The notes under the pieces are model-generated. The model searched no databases, had not been told where the DNA came from, and saw only the letters and a list, made by a program, of their open reading frames with translations. Positions 26,549 through 34,719 of a stretch of 64,000 nucleotides of DNA are shown piece by piece. The position numbers were made by a program, and so were the translations under genes. The stretch is from CAXXOK01 sp035353615 (GTDB lineage Bacteria; Bacillota; Clostridia; Christensenellales; Aristaeellaceae): contig DAOPZY010000007.1 of assembly GCA_035353615.1 (NCBI GenBank), forward strand, positions 26,402-90,401, read 5' to 3'. Positions within the stretch are counted from its first letter, which is position 1, and every line of letters begins with the position of its first letter.

Positions 26549-27568
26549 ATGGACATGCGAAAACCGCGCAACGCGCTTTGCCTTCTGCTGTCGGCTGTTC
26601 TTTTATGCACGGCGGGCACGGCGCTGGCGGGAAATCAGGACGCTCTGTTTGAGCAGGCTGCCGCCGCGTTGCTTTCCCCCCGGGAGGCCGCGCTGCAAAG
26701 CGGCGCGTACACGCTACGCGCAGGCGCGAGCGCTTATGTGCCCGACGTTGCGCCGGAGATTACCCCTTATGATCAGTTGGACGCGCTGACCATGCCGGCG
26801 GTAAACGGCACATTTGACTCCTCCGACCCGGCTGTGGTGACCGTGGACGCAAACGGCCTGATGACGGGCGTCGCCGAGGGCGAGGCGACCGTTACCTACC
26901 GCGCGGCAACGGGGGACGTAAGCTATGCCGTAACCGTGCGGAAGGACGCGATGCCGGAGCTTGCCAAGGCGATGGTGTACGTGGCCAAGCATGAGTTTTA
27001 CACCGTAAAACGCGCCCGTTTGCCGAAATATAACCAATATGCCAAATGGTATTACGGTAAAAAGAAAGAGGTCGGCTGGTGTTCGGTGTTTACCATCTGG
27101 TGCGCGAACGCCAGCGGCAACAACCCCTTGCAGGAAGAAAGCCTGACAACCCTGCCGGATACGGACGTGGTGTATTTCCGCGAAGGGCAGGTTGGCAACC
27201 AGTATGACGGCTTTATGAAGCTGAACCGTTTCGTGAGCGTGCCGCGCCCCGGGTATCTGGTGATTTATGCGGACATGAGCAACGGCTACCGCACCACGCA
27301 TATCGGCGTCGTGGTGGACGCGGTGGACCGCGGCGACGGCATCTATCAGGTAACCACGGTGGAAGGCAACATGAGCAACACCGTGAAAAGCTATTGCTAC
27401 CTGTATGACAGCAACGCCGCCAACAACACCGTGGGCGTGGAAAAGGGCCAAAAGCTCAAGCGCAACATGAGCGAGCTTCCGGCGGCGGAACAGACCGACC
27501 CGCTGGAGCAATACACGCTGCATACCGATCACTGGAGCGTGTTCGGCTTTGGCGCAAGCTGGCTGTAA
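26549..27568 (+). CDS. Secreted protein with Ig-like (Big_2) and CHAP-like cysteine-peptidase domains
   Basis: 339 residues. Signal peptide about 1-28 (LLLSAVLLCTAGTALA). Residues ~62-132 look like a bacterial Ig-like Big_2 domain (SSDPAVVTVDANGLMTGVAEGEATVT). Residues ~138-285 look like CHAP: GWCSVFTIWC with candidate nucleophile Cys178, TTHIGVVV with His251, and VEGN. CHAP enzymes are amidases or endopeptidases that cut peptidoglycan stem peptides, so a cell-wall role is likely. Two in-frame ATGs, 26549 and 26555, flank the ideal spacing from AAAGGAG; the choice changes two residues only. No partner gene is evident. Confidence 0.82.
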   Translation: MDMRKPRNALCLLLSAVLLCTAGTALAGNQDALFEQAAAALLSPREAALQSGAYTLRAGASAYVPDVAPEITPYDQLDALTMPAVNGTFDSSDPAVVTVDANGLMTGVAEGEATVTYRAATGDVSYAVTVRKDAMPELAKAMVYVAKHEFYTVKRARLPKYNQYAKWYYGKKKEVGWCSVFTIWCANASGNNPLQEESLTTLPDTDVVYFREGQVGNQYDGFMKLNRFVSVPRPGYLVIYADMSNGYRTTHIGVVVDAVDRGDGIYQVTTVEGNMSNTVKSYCYLYDSNAANNTVGVEKGQKLKRNMSELPAAEQTDPLEQYTLHTDHWSVFGFGASWL

Positions 27569-27749
27569 AGCGCCCGAGCGCAAGGATAACCCGGAAGGGC
27601 CGCACAAGGGCGCGGGTACGGCATGCCGCCCGCGCGAAGCAAGCTTTCCCCCAACCGGGCCGATCAGGCGCGCGCGGAAAGCCCACCAGCGCAAACCCCT
27701 CTGTGAACCCATTCCTGAAAACCGTGAATCAATATAAGGAGGAACCATC

Positions 27750-28292
27750 ATGAAGGAACTGAAAGGAACCAAAACCGAAGCCAACCTGCAGGCCGCGTTC
27801 GCAGGGGAAAGCATGGCGCGCAACAAGTACACCTACTACGCCTCCAAGGCCCGGAAGGATGGGTATGTGCAGATCGCAGACCTGTTTGAGGAAACGGCCA
27901 ACAACGAGAAGGAGCACGCGAAAATCTGGTTTAAACTGCTCCACGGCGGCGATGTGGCCGCCACCGAGGATAACCTGCTGGACGCGGCGCAGGGCGAAAA
28001 CTATGAGTGGACGGATATGTACGTGCGCATGTCCGACGAAGCGCGCGCCGAAGGGTTTGACGTGATTGCCGAGCTTTTCAGCCGCGTGGCCAAAATTGAA
28101 AAAACCCATGAGGAACGTTACCGCAAGCTGCTGAGCAACATCAAGGACGGCCTTGTGTTCAGCCGCGACGGGGATCAAATCTGGGAGTGCTCCAACTGTG
28201 GGCATATCATCGTTGGGAAAAACGCGCCCGAGCTTTGCCCGGTTTGCAAACACCCCAAGTCGTTTTACCAGATCAAGGCGGAAAATTACTGA
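27750..28292 (+). CDS. rbr: Rubrerythrin
   Basis: 180 residues. An N-terminal ferritin-like di-iron bundle (GESMARNKY with Glu20; ETANNEKEHAK with Glu53 and His56; a later EKTHEERY) is followed by a C-terminal rubredoxin-type iron site with Cys147, Cys150, Cys163 and Cys166. It detoxifies peroxide in anaerobes using electrons from NADH via rubredoxin-like partners. TAAGGAGG stands just before the ATG. Monocistronic by position; no clear promoter picked out in the preceding 180 bp, and no PerR box identified by eye. Confidence 0.96.
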   Translation: MKELKGTKTEANLQAAFAGESMARNKYTYYASKARKDGYVQIADLFEETANNEKEHAKIWFKLLHGGDVAATEDNLLDAAQGENYEWTDMYVRMSDEARAEGFDVIAELFSRVAKIEKTHEERYRKLLSNIKDGLVFSRDGDQIWECSNCGHIIVGKNAPELCPVCKHPKSFYQIKAENY

Positions 28293-28716
28293 CGCTCCCC
28301 GGCTTTCCCCTGCCGAAACGATGGGTCGGCTGGGGAAATCGGCTGGGCGAAACCGGCCTGAAACCGGCCCGAACCTCTCGCGTTCGCGGGGATGCGGGCG
28401 GCAACCCGCCAACGGAGCAGTAGCGGCGCTTGGCGCGCGCGCCTGCGACTGCCGCTCAAACCTCCACAGCCATCCCCCTGCCGACGTTTTCGAAACGCGA
28501 AAACCGCATGCGGGGTCGCCGCGCCTCCCACGGTGAGCGGGCGGCGATTTTACGATCAGGTTCAGGCAACCGTCGGGGCTGGCAACGGACAGCTTTTGAA
28601 ACCATACAAACGCTCGCCCTGCCAAAAGGCGGGGGTTTTCAGCGACCTGCGGCGATTCTTCGCCGCCTGCCGGGAAATGCGTTTCGCCCGGCCCCCTTTG
28701 AAAGGAGGGTACCTCC
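28293..28716. other. Gap between rubrerythrin and GNAT genes
   Basis: 424 bp with no convincing gene and no copy of the dispersed element. Short GC-rich inverted repeats are present, but no T-run was found. Confidence 0.6.
28704..28716 (+). promoter_or_regulatory. Ribosome site inside a small hairpin before the GNAT gene
   Basis: GGAGG (28704-28708) can pair with CCTCC (28712-28716) across the 3-base loop GTA, directly before the ATG at 28717. Folding would hide the ribosome site. Confidence 0.45.
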
Positions 28717-29139
28717 ATGGTGGAAATATACCCCTACCGGCCCGAATTTGAGGAACCCGTGATGCAGCTGATTTCCAACGAGGGCGATGAGTGGTCCATC
28801 TATTGGCAGGAGCCTAACAACTGGCACTATCAACGGCTGCTGACCGATTCCATCACCTATGTCGCGCTGGCGGAGGGGCAGGTGTGCGCTTTTCTGCGCG
28901 CGCTGGACGATGTGCTCAACCTCTATGTGTGCGATTTGCTGGTGGTGGAGCCACAGCGCGGGAAGGGGCTTGGCAAGGCGCTGATCGACCGCGTGAAGGA
29001 AGATTATCCGGAAGCGGGCATCTACATCCTGTCCGGTAACGACGAATATTATGACCATATCGGCTGCACGCGCGACGGCGCGGTGTACCGCTACTGCGCG
29101 GCCGATGCGCAGCCCGCGGCGGAAACGCCCAAAGCCTGA
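28717..29139 (+). CDS. GNAT-family acetyltransferase
   Basis: 140 residues. The acetyl-CoA site is visible as the strand LYVCDLLVVEPQ followed by the loop RGKGLGKALID, then YILSGNDEYYDHIG and a C-terminal aromatic strand. Length and layout fit single-domain GNAT enzymes. The substrate cannot be told. The C-terminal dozen residues are Ala/Pro-rich and probably disordered. The ATG is preceded by AAAGGAGG. The GT4 gene follows 42 bp later, so the two are probably co-transcribed; a link to sugar or peptide acetylation would be speculation. Confidence 0.88.
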   Translation: MVEIYPYRPEFEEPVMQLISNEGDEWSIYWQEPNNWHYQRLLTDSITYVALAEGQVCAFLRALDDVLNLYVCDLLVVEPQRGKGLGKALIDRVKEDYPEAGIYILSGNDEYYDHIGCTRDGAVYRYCAADAQPAAETPKA

Positions 29140-29181
29140 GAAAGCCGCGGCTTGCGTAAATACCAAAGGGAGGCGCCGCCC

Positions 29182-30405
29182 ATGCGCGTGGCTCACATCA
29201 ACGTAACATCGGGGCTGAGCACCGGCCGTATTGCGACGGACATCTGCGAGGTGCTGGGAGAGCTGGGCCACAAAGGGCTGCTGTGTTACTCGCGCGGGTA
29301 TCCGCCGCAAACGACGCCCGGTTACCGGATTGGCAACCGGGCGGATTTGCTTTTGCACGCGCTGGCCGCGCGCCTGACGGATCGCGCCGGCTTTTTCAGC
29401 CGCGGGGCAACCCGCAAGCTTGTGCGTCAGTTAACCCTCTATAAACCGGATGTGGTTCACCTGCATAACCTGCACGGCTACTATCTGGACATTCGCACGC
29501 TGTTTGCCTATCTGGCCAAGGCGGGCGTGCCGGTGGTATGGACGCTGCATGACTGTTGGGCCTATACGGGGCATTGCGCCTATTATACCATGGCGCGCTG
29601 CGACCGGTGGCGCAAGGGGTGCGGCCATTGCCCCAACCTGCGCGCCTACCCGGCCAGCTTTGTGATGGACCAGAGCGAGCGGAACTGGAAGGAAAAGCGC
29701 CGCGCGTACGAAGCATTGCCAGACCTGACGCTTGTGACCCCTTCCGTGTGGCTGGGCAACGAAGCGCGACAGTCGTTTTTAGGTAAGCGCCCCATCCGCG
29801 TCATCCCCAACGGAATCGATTTGAACGCTTTTCGGCCCTGCGACGAACCGGACCTGATTCGCGATATTGTGAAACGGTATGCGCTGGAAGAACTGGGCGA
29901 CAGGCGGATGCTGCTGAGCGTGGCCAGCCAATGGGACGAACGGAAGGGTTTGCGGGATTTGATCGCGCTTTCCGAAACCCTCCGCGAGGATATGATGATC
30001 GTCGTGCTGGGGCTTACGCCGTATGAATGCCGGGAACTGCCCCAAACGATGCTGGGCATCCCGCGCACGCAAAATTTGCGGGAGCTGCGGGCGCTCTATA
30101 CTGCCGCTGACATTTGCCTGAGCCTGAGCCATGAGGAAACGCAGGGGATGACGCTGCTGGAGGCGCTGGCCTGCGGCACGCAGGTGCTGTGCTACGATGC
30201 GACGGCTTTGCCGGAAACGGTTACGCCGGATGTGGGCGCCGTGGTGCCGGAGGGCGATATCAAGGCCGTCGCGGCGGCGTGCGCCCGGCTGTGTGACCAG
30301 CCCAAAGAGCCGCAGGCATGCCGCGAGCGGGCCGAGCGGTACGAAAAACGGCGGCAGTATGCGCAATATGTAGGTTTGTATGAAGAATTGCATACTTTGC
30401 GCTGA
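29182..30405 (+). CDS. Family 4 glycosyltransferase
   Basis: 407 residues with the GT-B fold. The N-terminal half has the acceptor-side motif TSGLSTGRIA, HLHNLHGYY and WTLHDCWAYTGHC. The C-terminal half has VIPNGIDLNAF and the donor-site pattern SHEETQGMTLLEAL, with the two spaced glutamates of GT4 enzymes. A cluster of cysteines (HC, RC, GCGHC, about residues 124-151) resembles the metal-site insert seen in some capsule or exopolysaccharide GT4 proteins. The ATG at 29182 follows AAAGGGAGG; an in-frame upstream ATG lacks one. It is likely cytoplasmic or membrane-associated, in surface polysaccharide synthesis. Confidence 0.88.
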   Translation: MRVAHINVTSGLSTGRIATDICEVLGELGHKGLLCYSRGYPPQTTPGYRIGNRADLLLHALAARLTDRAGFFSRGATRKLVRQLTLYKPDVVHLHNLHGYYLDIRTLFAYLAKAGVPVVWTLHDCWAYTGHCAYYTMARCDRWRKGCGHCPNLRAYPASFVMDQSERNWKEKRRAYEALPDLTLVTPSVWLGNEARQSFLGKRPIRVIPNGIDLNAFRPCDEPDLIRDIVKRYALEELGDRRMLLSVASQWDERKGLRDLIALSETLREDMMIVVLGLTPYECRELPQTMLGIPRTQNLRELRALYTAADICLSLSHEETQGMTLLEALACGTQVLCYDATALPETVTPDVGAVVPEGDIKAVAAACARLCDQPKEPQACRERAERYEKRRQYAQYVGLYEELHTLR

Positions 30406-30435
30406 TGCGCATTGCCAAAGTTAACGCACATTCAA

Positions 30436-30583
30436 CCCTCCCCCCGTCGCAGCGGAACCGGGTCAAGGACAAAGCCCTTGTCAGGGTGCAGGGGCGAGGG
30501 CCCTGCCCGCCGGAGGCCCAGCGTTGCAACCGCTAAAAGAAGGAGCGCCCCGAGTGCCGTAGGCACAATGGGGCGCGTTTTAT
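30436..30583 (+). repeat. Dispersed intergenic element, family A with type B hairpin
   Basis: Opens CGCAGCGGAACCGGGTCAAGG, then AAGCCCTTGTCAGGGTGCAGGG, and ends in the type B hairpin at 30545-30576. It lies directly downstream of the GT4 gene. Confidence 0.8.
30545..30582 (+). terminator. Type B hairpin, likely two-way terminator
   Basis: Outer stem GCGCCCC/GGGGCGC, inner stem GTGCC-GTA-GGCAC, followed by GTTTTAT. It stands between the convergent GT4 and rapZ genes. Near-identical hairpins occur at 34565-34606, 20540-20570 and 54637-54670. Confidence 0.6.
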
Positions 30584-30643
30584 CATTCATACAGTATATA
30601 AGCTTGCCTGCCCCAATTTTCAGGCTGGGGGCGGGGCGACGTC

Positions 30644-30822
30644 CGTATTTCCGCAATGCGCCATTGCCGCTCGCCTCATAGCCCTGCGAGCTGTTCGCTT
30701 GCATGATGGTTTTTCGCTGCGGCGTGGGGCATGGGACTCCACGCCAAACCCCGGCAGGGATTTCATCCCTGCACCCTGACAAGGGCAACCGCCCTTGTCC
30801 CGGGTCCGCTGCGGCGGGGGCT
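30644..30822 (-). repeat. Dispersed intergenic element, family A, reverse orientation
   Basis: Inverse of the 33947-34478 unit: GCCGCTCGCCTCATAGCCCT, then GCTGTTCGCTTG, a stem around GCAGGGATTTCATCCCTGC, GACAAGGGCAACCGCCCTTGTC, and a closing CCGCTGCGGCGG. It faces the forward copy at 30436-30583, so the two elements sit head to head. Confidence 0.8.
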
Positions 30823-30833
30823 TTCATCATGAA

Positions 30834-31727
30834 CTACTGTTTGTTGCCGGACCAGTGCGCTTGCTCGATGGCTAAATCCCGATGCGTCACGCTCGCATGC
30901 TTTCCCTGCGCCTTCAATTGCTCGCAAAGGTATTCCGCGATGGCTACGCTGCGGTGCGCGCCGCCCGTGCAGCCAATGGCAATCACCAGCCGATGCTTTC
31001 CCTCGTTTACATAGTTCGGCAGCAGAAAATTGAGCATATCCATCGCCTTGGTCAAAAACTCCTGCGTAACCGGGTGGCTCAGCACATAATCGCGCACATC
31101 CGAATCCAAACCCGTATGATGCCCCAGCTCCGGAATATAAAACGGATTCGGCAAAAACCGCACGTCAAACACCAGATCGGCGTCCCTCGGGATCCCGCGC
31201 TTGAAACCGAAACTCAACAGCTCGATGCGAAGGGTTGGCTCGTTGCCGGCCTGGGCGACAATCTCGCGCAGTTTGGCCTGTAAAGCGCTGGTTTTCAGCT
31301 CGCTGGTGTCAATCAGGTGGTTCGCGGTTTCACGCAGGGGCTGCAAGCGGTTGCGCTCGGCAGCGATAGCGCTTTCCAGACTCATGCCCTCGCCGGACAG
31401 CGGATGGTCGCGCCGCGTTTCCTTGTACCGGTTCACCAGCATCGAATCCCGGGCTTCAATAAACAGAGTGTCGATCTGGAAACCCACGCTGCGGGCCTCG
31501 TCGATCATCTTCACAACCGCTTTCGCGTCAAAAAATTCACCGGAACGAATGTCCACCGCGATGGCGACCAGCGGCCTGCTGATGTTGGAGGCTTTGCACG
31601 CCTCCATAAAACGCACCAGCATCATCGGGGGCAGGTTGTCCACACACAGCGCGCCCAAATCTTCCAGTGTGCGGATGGCGACGGTTTTTCCAGCGCCGCT
31701 TAACCCAGTGACAATTAAAAATTGCAT
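30834..31727 (-). CDS. rapZ: RapZ/YvcJ nucleotide-binding protein
   Basis: 297 residues. Walker A GLSGAGKT (8-15), CVDNLPP, and the C-terminal signature GCTGGAHRSVAIAEYL define the family. In E. coli RapZ is an RNase E adaptor controlling GlmS through small RNAs; in Bacillota YvcJ binds and hydrolyses nucleotides and affects competence and wall-related processes. Its target here is unknown. It lies downstream of murB on the same strand with a 90 bp gap, so murB and rapZ are likely one transcript. The usual Bacillota neighbours yvcK and whiA are not next to it: the downstream side is occupied by repeat elements. Confidence 0.95.
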   Translation of the reverse strand: MQFLIVTGLSGAGKTVAIRTLEDLGALCVDNLPPMMLVRFMEACKASNISRPLVAIAVDIRSGEFFDAKAVVKMIDEARSVGFQIDTLFIEARDSMLVNRYKETRRDHPLSGEGMSLESAIAAERNRLQPLRETANHLIDTSELKTSALQAKLREIVAQAGNEPTLRIELLSFGFKRGIPRDADLVFDVRFLPNPFYIPELGHHTGLDSDVRDYVLSHPVTQEFLTKAMDMLNFLLPNYVNEGKHRLVIAIGCTGGAHRSVAIAEYLCEQLKAQGKHASVTHRDLAIEQAHWSGNKQ

Positions 31728-31817
31728 CCGGCAACCTCCCTTTTCTCCCGGGGCCGAGGCGATGCGTAAGCGGCCCCTCCTGCAAATCCGCGCGGTCGCG
31801 TTGCCTGCCGCGCGGGG

Positions 31818-32786
31818 TTATTCGTTGCTCACAGGGGGATCCTCCCCAACGATGTGAACCTCCGGCTCCAACCGCACGCCGGTTTTTTCCAGCACAATGC
31901 GCTGCACCTCGTCAATCAGGGCTAAATAGTCGGACGCAGTGCCCTCCTGATCGTTCACCAGAAAACCCGCATGGCGCGTGCTCACGCTTGCGCCGCCGAC
32001 CCGCAGGCCCTTCAGCCCGCACTCGTCAATCAGTGTGCCCGCAAAACGCCCCGGCGGGCGCTTGAAGGTGCTCCCGCAGCACGGCAGGGTCAGCGGCTGC
32101 TTTTCCCGCCGACGGGCGTTAAACTCCCGCATGGTAACCCGGATGGTTTCCGGATCGCCGGGCGGGAGGGCAAAGGTAGCGGAAACGACCAGTTCAGGCG
32201 CGGCGTCCGTGCCGCGCAACCGGCTGTGACGGTAGCCAAAAGCCATCTGCTCGTTGGTATAGTGTTGAAGCGTGCCTGTAAGGTCCACGCAGGTAACGCT
32301 TTTGACTACGTCCTTCATTTCGCCGCCGTAGGCTCCGGCATTCATGGCGACGCCTCCGCCCACCGTGCCGGGGATGCCCGCCGCAAATTCCAGCCCGCTC
32401 AGCCCCGCGTCGGCGGCAAGGTTGGCAAGCTTAATCAGCGGCGCGCCTGCCTGCGCGGTCAAGGCAAAACGGCCGTCGGCAAGCGCGTCCGGGCCGGTGA
32501 CCTCCGCAAAGTGCTCGCTGATGCGCAGGGTCAGCCCCTGCCAGCCGCCATCGCGCACCAAAAGATTGGAGCCATTGCCCAGCACATTGACCGGCACGCG
32601 CAGCCGGCTGGCGATCCGTAACACGGCAATCAGCTGATCCAGTGAGGAAATTTCACACAGCAGTTCCGCCGGGCCGCCAAACCCGAGGGTTGTGTAGCGG
32701 CTCATGGGCGCTTTTTCCTGGAGGTCCTTCTTTTTTACAAAAGGATGCAGGGCATCCAACAGCTCCGTACGGACAGCCTCCTCCAT
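31818..32786 (-). CDS. murB: UDP-N-acetylenolpyruvoylglucosamine reductase
   Basis: 322 residues. FAD/NADPH enzyme that reduces enolpyruvyl-UDP-GlcNAc to UDP-MurNAc, the second committed step of peptidoglycan synthesis (cytosol). Visible marks: GNGSNLLVRDGG, the FAD-binding GIPGTVGGGVAMNAGAYGG, the proton-donor serine in CGSTFKRP, and a C-terminal Glu in LEPEVHIVG (type II enzyme). The ATG at 32786 lies behind AAAAGGGGG; the longer frame adds 41 residues across the promoter. A strong promoter stands 30 bp upstream, divergent to corA. Confidence 0.95.
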   Translation of the reverse strand: MEEAVRTELLDALHPFVKKKDLQEKAPMSRYTTLGFGGPAELLCEISSLDQLIAVLRIASRLRVPVNVLGNGSNLLVRDGGWQGLTLRISEHFAEVTGPDALADGRFALTAQAGAPLIKLANLAADAGLSGLEFAAGIPGTVGGGVAMNAGAYGGEMKDVVKSVTCVDLTGTLQHYTNEQMAFGYRHSRLRGTDAAPELVVSATFALPPGDPETIRVTMREFNARRREKQPLTLPCCGSTFKRPPGRFAGTLIDECGLKGLRVGGASVSTRHAGFLVNDQEGTASDYLALIDEVQRIVLEKTGVRLEPEVHIVGEDPPVSNE

Positions 32787-32816
32787 GGCAAAGCCCCCTT
32801 TTAGCAGTATAGGTTC

Positions 32817-32845
32817 ATTGTATCGCACTTCGGTATGGCTGTCAA
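32817..32845 (-). promoter_or_regulatory. Strong promoter of murB-rapZ
   Basis: Minus strand: TTGACA (32845-32840), 17 bp, TACAAT (32822-32817); one mismatch to consensus overall. Confidence 0.8.
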
Positions 32846-32920
32846 AGCCTGAGGGTTCCACAGCTAGGTTTTTACAGTTCGCCCCGCGCCTTGCGCGGCC
32901 GCGCGGCATGCCCGCAAGCC

Positions 32921-32950
32921 TTGACGGCGGCGCTTTGCCTGCGATACAAT
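32921..32950 (+). promoter_or_regulatory. Promoter of corA
   Basis: TTGACG (32921-32926), 18 bp, TACAAT (32945-32950). The ATG at 32949 overlaps this -10 box and so cannot be the translation start. Confidence 0.65.
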
Positions 32951-32990
32951 GACCCTGTGCTCAATTGAAAGCAGGAAAGGCCGTGCGGTT

Positions 32991-33926
32991 ATGTTTCATC
33001 AGCTAACGCCGGAATACCATGAAATTTGCCTGGAAGCGTGTAACCCTGATAACCTGACCGTTGGAGTTATCGGTGTGGATGAGTTGGAAGAAACCCGCCA
33101 GCATTTTGGTTTTAGCCAGCGGGTGATTCAGGAATGCCTGTCCGAGCGCGGCCGCTACCGGAACAGCGTGGATGTGTTTGACGATTACACTTTTTGCGTG
33201 GTCACCGTGGTGGACGCCGCCAACCCGCTGACCCACTCCGATAAGGTCGCCTTCTTTTTTAAGCGGAACCTGTTTTTAATGGTCAAGCTTGACGATACGG
33301 ACGGCAGCACGGAAATGCTGTTTATGGGCGCCGCCAAGCGCTACCGCGCCGAGGCCGCCACCATGGAAAAGGTGGTTTCCGCGGTTTTTGAAAGCTTTAT
33401 TGACCGCGACGGAGACATACTCGCCTCTATGGAGTTTGACATTACCGCCATGGAGGAGGAGATTGCCACCGGCAAAATTGACCGCGCGTTTTACACGGAA
33501 GTGTTTGAACGCCGCAAGAAACTGTTGATCCTGCGCAACTATTATGAGCAGCTGATTGACATTGGCGAGGAATTGCAGGAAAACGAGAACGATATTTTTG
33601 AGGAAGGCTCGCTGCGTTATATCGCCATGTTCACCGGCCGGGTGCAGCGTTTCAACGCGAGCGTGCAGCTGTTGCGCGATTCGCTGACCCAATTGCGGGA
33701 AGCGTATCAGGCGGCGATGGATTATCAGCTGAACCGCGTGATTAAGATGCTGACGGTTCTGGCCACGGTCTACCTGCCCCCGACGCTGATTGCGGGCTGG
33801 TACGGCATGAATTTCAAGCACATGCCGGAATTGAACTGGTGGTTCGGGTATCCTTTGGTGATTGTGTTAAGCGTATTGTTTGTGATGGTCAGCATGATCT
33901 ATTTCAAGCGCAAAAAGATGCTGTAA
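32991..33926 (+). CDS. corA: CorA-family divalent metal transporter
   Basis: 311 residues. A large acidic cytoplasmic N-terminal domain with long helices (about 1-245) is followed by two C-terminal membrane helices. The first carries the selectivity motif YGMN, and the second ends in a basic tail (YFKRKKML). CorA channels import Mg2+ (some move Co2+, Ni2+ or Zn2+) as pentamers. The ATG at 32991 follows AGGAAAGG and lies downstream of the promoter; an earlier in-frame ATG overlaps the -10 box. It is monocistronic, with a dense array of repeat elements on its 3' side. Confidence 0.93.
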   Translation: MFHQLTPEYHEICLEACNPDNLTVGVIGVDELEETRQHFGFSQRVIQECLSERGRYRNSVDVFDDYTFCVVTVVDAANPLTHSDKVAFFFKRNLFLMVKLDDTDGSTEMLFMGAAKRYRAEAATMEKVVSAVFESFIDRDGDILASMEFDITAMEEEIATGKIDRAFYTEVFERRKKLLILRNYYEQLIDIGEELQENENDIFEEGSLRYIAMFTGRVQRFNASVQLLRDSLTQLREAYQAAMDYQLNRVIKMLTVLATVYLPPTLIAGWYGMNFKHMPELNWWFGYPLVIVLSVLFVMVSMIYFKRKKML

Positions 33927-33946
33927 AAATCAACCCAGCGCAACCT

Positions 33947-34478
33947 CCGCCGCAGCGGAACCGGGTCAAGGGCGAAGCCCTTGTCAGGGTGCAGGGATGA
34001 AATCCCTGCCGGGGTTTGGGGCGGAACCCCAAAGCTCAACGCCGCAGCGTAAAGACAACAAGCGAGCGAACAGCCCGCAGGGCTATGAGGCGAGCGGTTA
34101 AAACGCATTGCCGAGGTTTGCGTATCATCTTTCTCCCCGCCGCAGCGGAACCGGGTCAAGGGCGATGCCCTTGTCGGGGTGCAGGGGCAAAGCTCCAGCC
34201 GGGGTTTGGGGCGGAACCCCAAAGCTCAACGTCGCAGCGTAAAGCCAACAAGCGAGCGAACAGCCCGCAGGGCTATGAGGCGAGCGGTTAAAACGCATTG
34301 CCGAGGTTTGCGTATCATCTTTCTCCCCGCCGCAGCGGAACCGGGTCAAGGGCGATGCCCTTGTCAGAGTGCAGGGGCAAAGCTCCTGCCGGGGTTTGGG
34401 GCGGAACCCCAAAGCTCAATGCAGCAGCGTAAAGCCAACAAGCGAGCGAACAGCCCGCAGGGCTATGAGGCGAGCGGC
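33947..34478 (+). repeat. Tandem array of the family A element, exact 190 bp period
   Basis: Units begin at 33947, 34137 and 34327; the third is cut after about 152 bp. Each unit holds, in order, CCGCAGCGG, the stem AAGGGC/GCCCTT, a stem around GCAGGG (with ATCCCTGC in unit 1), the stem TTTGGGG/CCCCAAA, the stem AGCCC/GGGCT, and GAGGCGAGCGG. Units differ at only a handful of positions. No open frame is conserved, and no transposase or CRISPR-like spacer is present. The array lies between the convergent corA and DUF998 genes. Confidence 0.93.
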
Positions 34479-34564
34479 AACAGCACATTGCGGAAATCCC
34501 AGAAACCGCCCCATCCCCCGCCTGCAAATCAAAACGCGCAATCTATTCATTCCAAATAAACCCA

Positions 34565-34606
34565 AAAGCGCGCCCCGAGTGCCGTAGGCACAATAGGGCG
34601 CGCTTT
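34565..34606. terminator. Type B hairpin, likely two-way terminator
   Basis: Perfect 11 bp outer stem AAAGCGCGCCC/GGGCGCGCTTT, inner stem GTGCC-GTA-GGCAC. A-rich on the left and T-rich on the right, so it could stop transcription from both corA and the opposing DUF998 gene. Confidence 0.7.
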
Positions 34607-34619
34607 CTTTGCTTAATGT

Positions 34620-34712
34620 TTGCGACGCTGATCCACCTGCGGGCATGGGGCAACGCCGATACACCCCATCAGGCCTTCGATCTTGACCCATCGCCGCCGA
34701 CGCGGGGGTATC
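34620..34712 (-). repeat. Dispersed intergenic element, family A2, degenerate partial copy
   Basis: Reads GGGCATGGGGCAACGCCGAT, CCCCATCAGGCC, CTTGACCCATCGCCGC, the same order as the reversed copy at 54612-54787. Confidence 0.6.
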
Positions 34713-34719
34713 GCTATGA

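Noticed and set aside
33947..34478. CRISPR-like tandem array
   Set aside because: The 190 bp units are contiguous with no variable spacers, and no cas gene is present.
33899..34587. Small open frames with RFRCGG-like peptides repeated in several gaps
   Set aside because: They follow the family A element copies; frames shift between copies, so no protein is conserved.
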